The position numbers were made by a program, and so were the translations under genes. This document shows positions 61,101 to 64,000 of a stretch of DNA of 64,000 nt, piece after piece. Every line of letters starts with the position of its first letter. The first letter of the stretch is position 1. The notes beneath the pieces are model-generated. The model did no database searches. It was not told where the DNA came from and worked only from the letters and a program-made list of their open reading frames with translations. The stretch is from Venturia oleaginea. Its lineage: Eukaryota > Ascomycota > Dothideomycetes > Venturiales > Venturiaceae. Where the stretch lies: assembly GCA_013176395.1 (NCBI GenBank), contig JABMLP010000021.1:124001-188000 (forward strand), written 5' to 3'.

Positions 61101-64000
61101 TCGCCGTCGCCATGAACCGTCTTGGTGGCAAGTCCAACACTGGAGAAGGCGGTGAGGACGCTGAGCGATCCACAGTCATGACCAACGGCGATACCATGCG
61201 TTCTGCTATCAAGCAGGTTGCCTCAGGCCGTTTTGGTGTCACTAGCAACTACCTTGCTGACGCTGATGAGCTTCAGATCAAGATGGCCCAAGGTGCTAAG
61301 CCTGGTGAGGGAGGTGAGCTTCCTGGCCACAAGGTCTCCGAGTCCATTGCAAAGACTCGTCACTCCACCCCTGGTGTTGGTCTCATTTCGCCTCCACCGC
61401 ATCACGACATTTACTCCATCGAGGATCTTAAGCAGTTGATTTACGATCTCAAGTGCTCTAATCCTCGTGCTCGTGTCTCCGTCAAGCTTGTCTCTGAGAC
61501 TGGTGTCGGTATCGTCGCATCTGGTGTCGCCAAAGCCAAGGCTGACCACATCTTGATCTCTGGCCACGATGGTGGGACTGGTGCCTCGCGGTGGACCGGT
61601 ATCAAATACGCCGGTCTTCCATGGGAACTCGGTCTTGCTGAGACTCATCAGACCCTCGTCTTGAATGATCTCCGTGGTCGTGTCATCGTGCAGACTGATG
61701 GTCAGATCAGAACCGGCCGTGATGTCGCCATTGCTTGTTTGCTTGGTGCCGAGGAGTTTGGTTTCGCTACCACTCCTCTTATTGCCATGGGATGTATCAT
61801 GATGCGAAAGTGTAAGCCATGCTCTAATCCATTGGCTCTTTCTTTGGCTAACATATTGTAGGCCACTTGAACACCTGCCCAGTCGGCATTGCCACTCAGG
61901 ATCCATTGCTTCGTGAGAAGTTCAAGGGTACTCCAGAACAGGTCATCAATTTCTTCTACTACATCTCGAACGAGCTCCGAGCTATCATGGCCAAGCTCGG
62001 TTTCCGCACTGTCAACGAAATGGTTGGTCGATCAGAGGTTCTTCGCATGCGCGAGGACTTGCGCACTCCAAAGACCGAAAACATTGACCTATCCCTGATT
62101 CTTACCCCAGCACACACACTCCGTCCAGGCGTTGCCACATACAATGTCCGCAAGCAAGACCATAAGCTACACGTCCGTCTTGATAACAAACTTATCGCCG
62201 AGTCCGAGCTTGCTCTTGAAAAGGGACTTCCAGTACGAATCGAGTGTGACATCTGCAACACAGATCGTGCATTGGGTGCTACTCTTTCTTACCAGATCTC
62301 GCGACGATATGGCGAGACTGGTCTTCCTCCAGACACCATTCATGCTAACATCCGTGGCTCCGCCGGCCAGTCCTTCGGCGCCTTCCTTGCACCAGGTGTC
62401 ACTCTTGAACTTGAGGGCGATGCCAACGATTACGTCGGAAAGGGCCTGTCTGGCGGTCGTTTAATCGTTTACCCACCCCGCACTGCTGTTTTCAAGGCAG
62501 AAGAAAACATCTTGATTGGTAACGTCTGCTTGTACGGAGCCACTTCTGGGTCTGCTTTCTTCCGTGGTGTCGCAGCCGAACGCTTCGCTGTTCGCAACTC
62601 CGGTGTCACTGCTGTTGTGGAAGGTTGTGGTGACCACGGTTGCGAGTACATGACTGGGGGACGTGTTCTTATCCTTGGCTCGACTGGACGTAATTTTGCT
62701 GCCGGTATGTCTGGTGGTATTGCATACGTTCTTGATATGCACCATGATTTCGAGGGAAAGGTTAACCAGGAGATGGTGGAGCTTTCCGGTATCGAAGACC
62801 CAGTCGAGGTTGCCTTTGTGCGTGGACTTATCGAGGATCACCATCACTACACTGGTTCCGAGTTGGCCGCACGTATCCTTCTTGATTTCAGCCGCGCACT
62901 GCCTCGATTTGTCAAGGTCCTGCCCACAGATTACAAGCGAGTCTTGATGGAGACAGCTGCCAAAGAAGCTGCGGCCAAGCAGGCTGCATACTCGTTGCCA
63001 CTTCTGCCAGGTAATCCCGTTCGCCAGCTCGACGAGGAGTCAAAGGCTAAGGAGCACGAACACGAGGCCAAGGAGAAAAAGAAGAGCGACCTTCTCGATA
63101 TCGAGGAGAGCGTCGGTGACGAGAAAGCCAACAAGAAGCGATCTGCTCTTGTCCTCAACAAAACCAAAGGTTTCATGCTTTACCAGCGTCGCTCCGAGAA
63201 GTATCGCAACCCCAAGACCCGTACTCGTGACTGGTCTGAACTTTCCAACCGCTTGAACGAGGATGAACTCAAGTACCAGACCGCTCGATGCATGGACTGT
63301 GGTGTTCCTTTCTGCCAATCAGACACTGGATGCCCAATCTCCAATATCATTCCCAAGTGGAACGAGTTGGTCTTCCAGGGTTCGTGGCGCGATGCGTTGA
63401 ACCGTCTGCTCATGACTAACAACTTCCCTGAGTTCACTGGTCGCGTCTGTCCTGCTCCCTGCGAGGGTGCTTGCGTTCTCGGTATCAATGAGGATCCAGT
63501 CGGAATCAAATCTGTCGAGTGTGCTATCATCGACAAGGGCTTCGATATGGGCTGGATGATCCCATCGCCACCAAAGTACCGCAGTGGAAAGAAGGTCGCC
63601 ATTATTGGATCTGGACCTGCCGGTCTCGCCTGTGCTGATCAATTGAACAAGGCTGGCCACTCTGTTACCGTTCTTGAGCGCTCTGACCGATGTGGTGGCC
63701 TGCTCATGTATGGTATCCCCAACATGAAACTCGACAAGAAGGTTGTCCAGCGTCGTGTCGACTTCATGGCTGCTGAGGGTATCGAATTCAAGAACAATAT
63801 CTTCGTTGGTGAGGCAGATATCACTCTCGATTCCTTGCGTTCAGACCACGACGCTGTTGTCATTGCCACTGGCGCCACTGTCGCTCGCGATTTGCCAATC
63901 CCAAACCGTGGTCTTGAGGGTGTCCACTTCGCCATGGAGTTTCTGCACAAGAATACCAAGTCGCTCCTCGACTCCAACCTCGACGATGGTACCTACATTT
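58122..64000 (+). CDS. glt1: Glutamate synthase (NADH-type GOGAT), 3'-truncated by the window
   Basis: Makes two glutamates from glutamine and 2-oxoglutarate; with glutamine synthetase it forms the ammonium-assimilation cycle. Exons 58122-58312, 58364-58404, 58461-61811 and 61862 to beyond 64000; introns 50-56 bp with GTAAG/GTAGG donors and ACTAAC-type branches. About 1,907 residues are in view; fungal enzymes have about 2,100. Propeptide of 57 residues, then Cys58 (DACGVGF), the class II amidotransferase nucleophile. FMN/synthase domain ([23 protein letters not shown] in two blocks). 3Fe-4S cysteines C1189-x5-C1195-x4-C1200 (split by intron 3). GXGXG-rich domain ([11 protein letters not shown]). 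Charged linker (about 1575-1610). Then the small-subunit-like part with [19 protein letters not shown] cysteine clusters and the FAD fold [12 protein letters not shown]. Fused large-plus-small architecture as in fungi and plants. Confidence 0.96.

Overview
The window is from a filamentous ascomycete (Pezizomycotina-type) genome. Host genes on the right carry 50-60 bp introns with GTRNGN donors and CTAAC-like branch points. Their products are core fungal proteins: Pop8-like, Ess2, Iws1, Mcl1/Ctf4, Chz1 and the long NAD(P)H glutamate synthase. The transposons are Ty3/gypsy chromoviruses, Ty1/copia and LINE-like elements of the fungal kind. I cannot assign a genus.

Bases 1 to about 42,930 are a dense retrotransposon nest. 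In order: the 3' end of a gypsy element with an unusually short 176-bp LTR (gypsy-1); a tandem array of a chimeric gypsy element (family A: LTR-internal-LTR-internal-LTR, 1868-12872, flanked by the 5-bp duplication ATACC) inserted in an older LTR remnant (family B); a solo LTR (family C) inside a B chromodomain remnant; a gypsy element (D1, + strand) and a near-identical copy (D2, - strand) forming 4,929-bp inverted arms around a 593-bp copia fragment; the rest of that copia element; a 7.4-kb gypsy element (E) with intact pol, damaged gag and an antisense zinc-cluster-like ORF; a LINE-like element carrying two solo gypsy-1 LTRs; and remnants of another gypsy (F) and another LINE. Target-site duplications set the order of insertion at six places.

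Bases 43,000-46,100 are a transition zone with an F-box-like pseudogene and doubtful ORFs. From 46,200 onward the sequence is conserved single-copy genes: pop8-like and ess2 (divergent), iws1, mcl1 (convergent with iws1), chz1 (divergent from mcl1), and glt1, which runs off the right edge. These act in tRNA/rRNA processing, splicing, transcription elongation, replication-fork assembly, histone H2A.Z handling and ammonium assimilation. They do not form one pathway.

The most interesting features are: (i) family A as a mosaic whose LTR and leader are D/B-like, whose gag-pro-RT-RNaseH core is E-like and whose 3' end is B-like, with both junctions visible; (ii) -1 frameshift signals between gag and pol in two families, each with a 5-nt spacer and a 10-11 bp stem; (iii) the antisense Zn2Cys6-like ORF in element E; (iv) the gag-pol inverted repeat, a plausible source of hairpin RNA; and (v) a 7-nt microexon in chz1.
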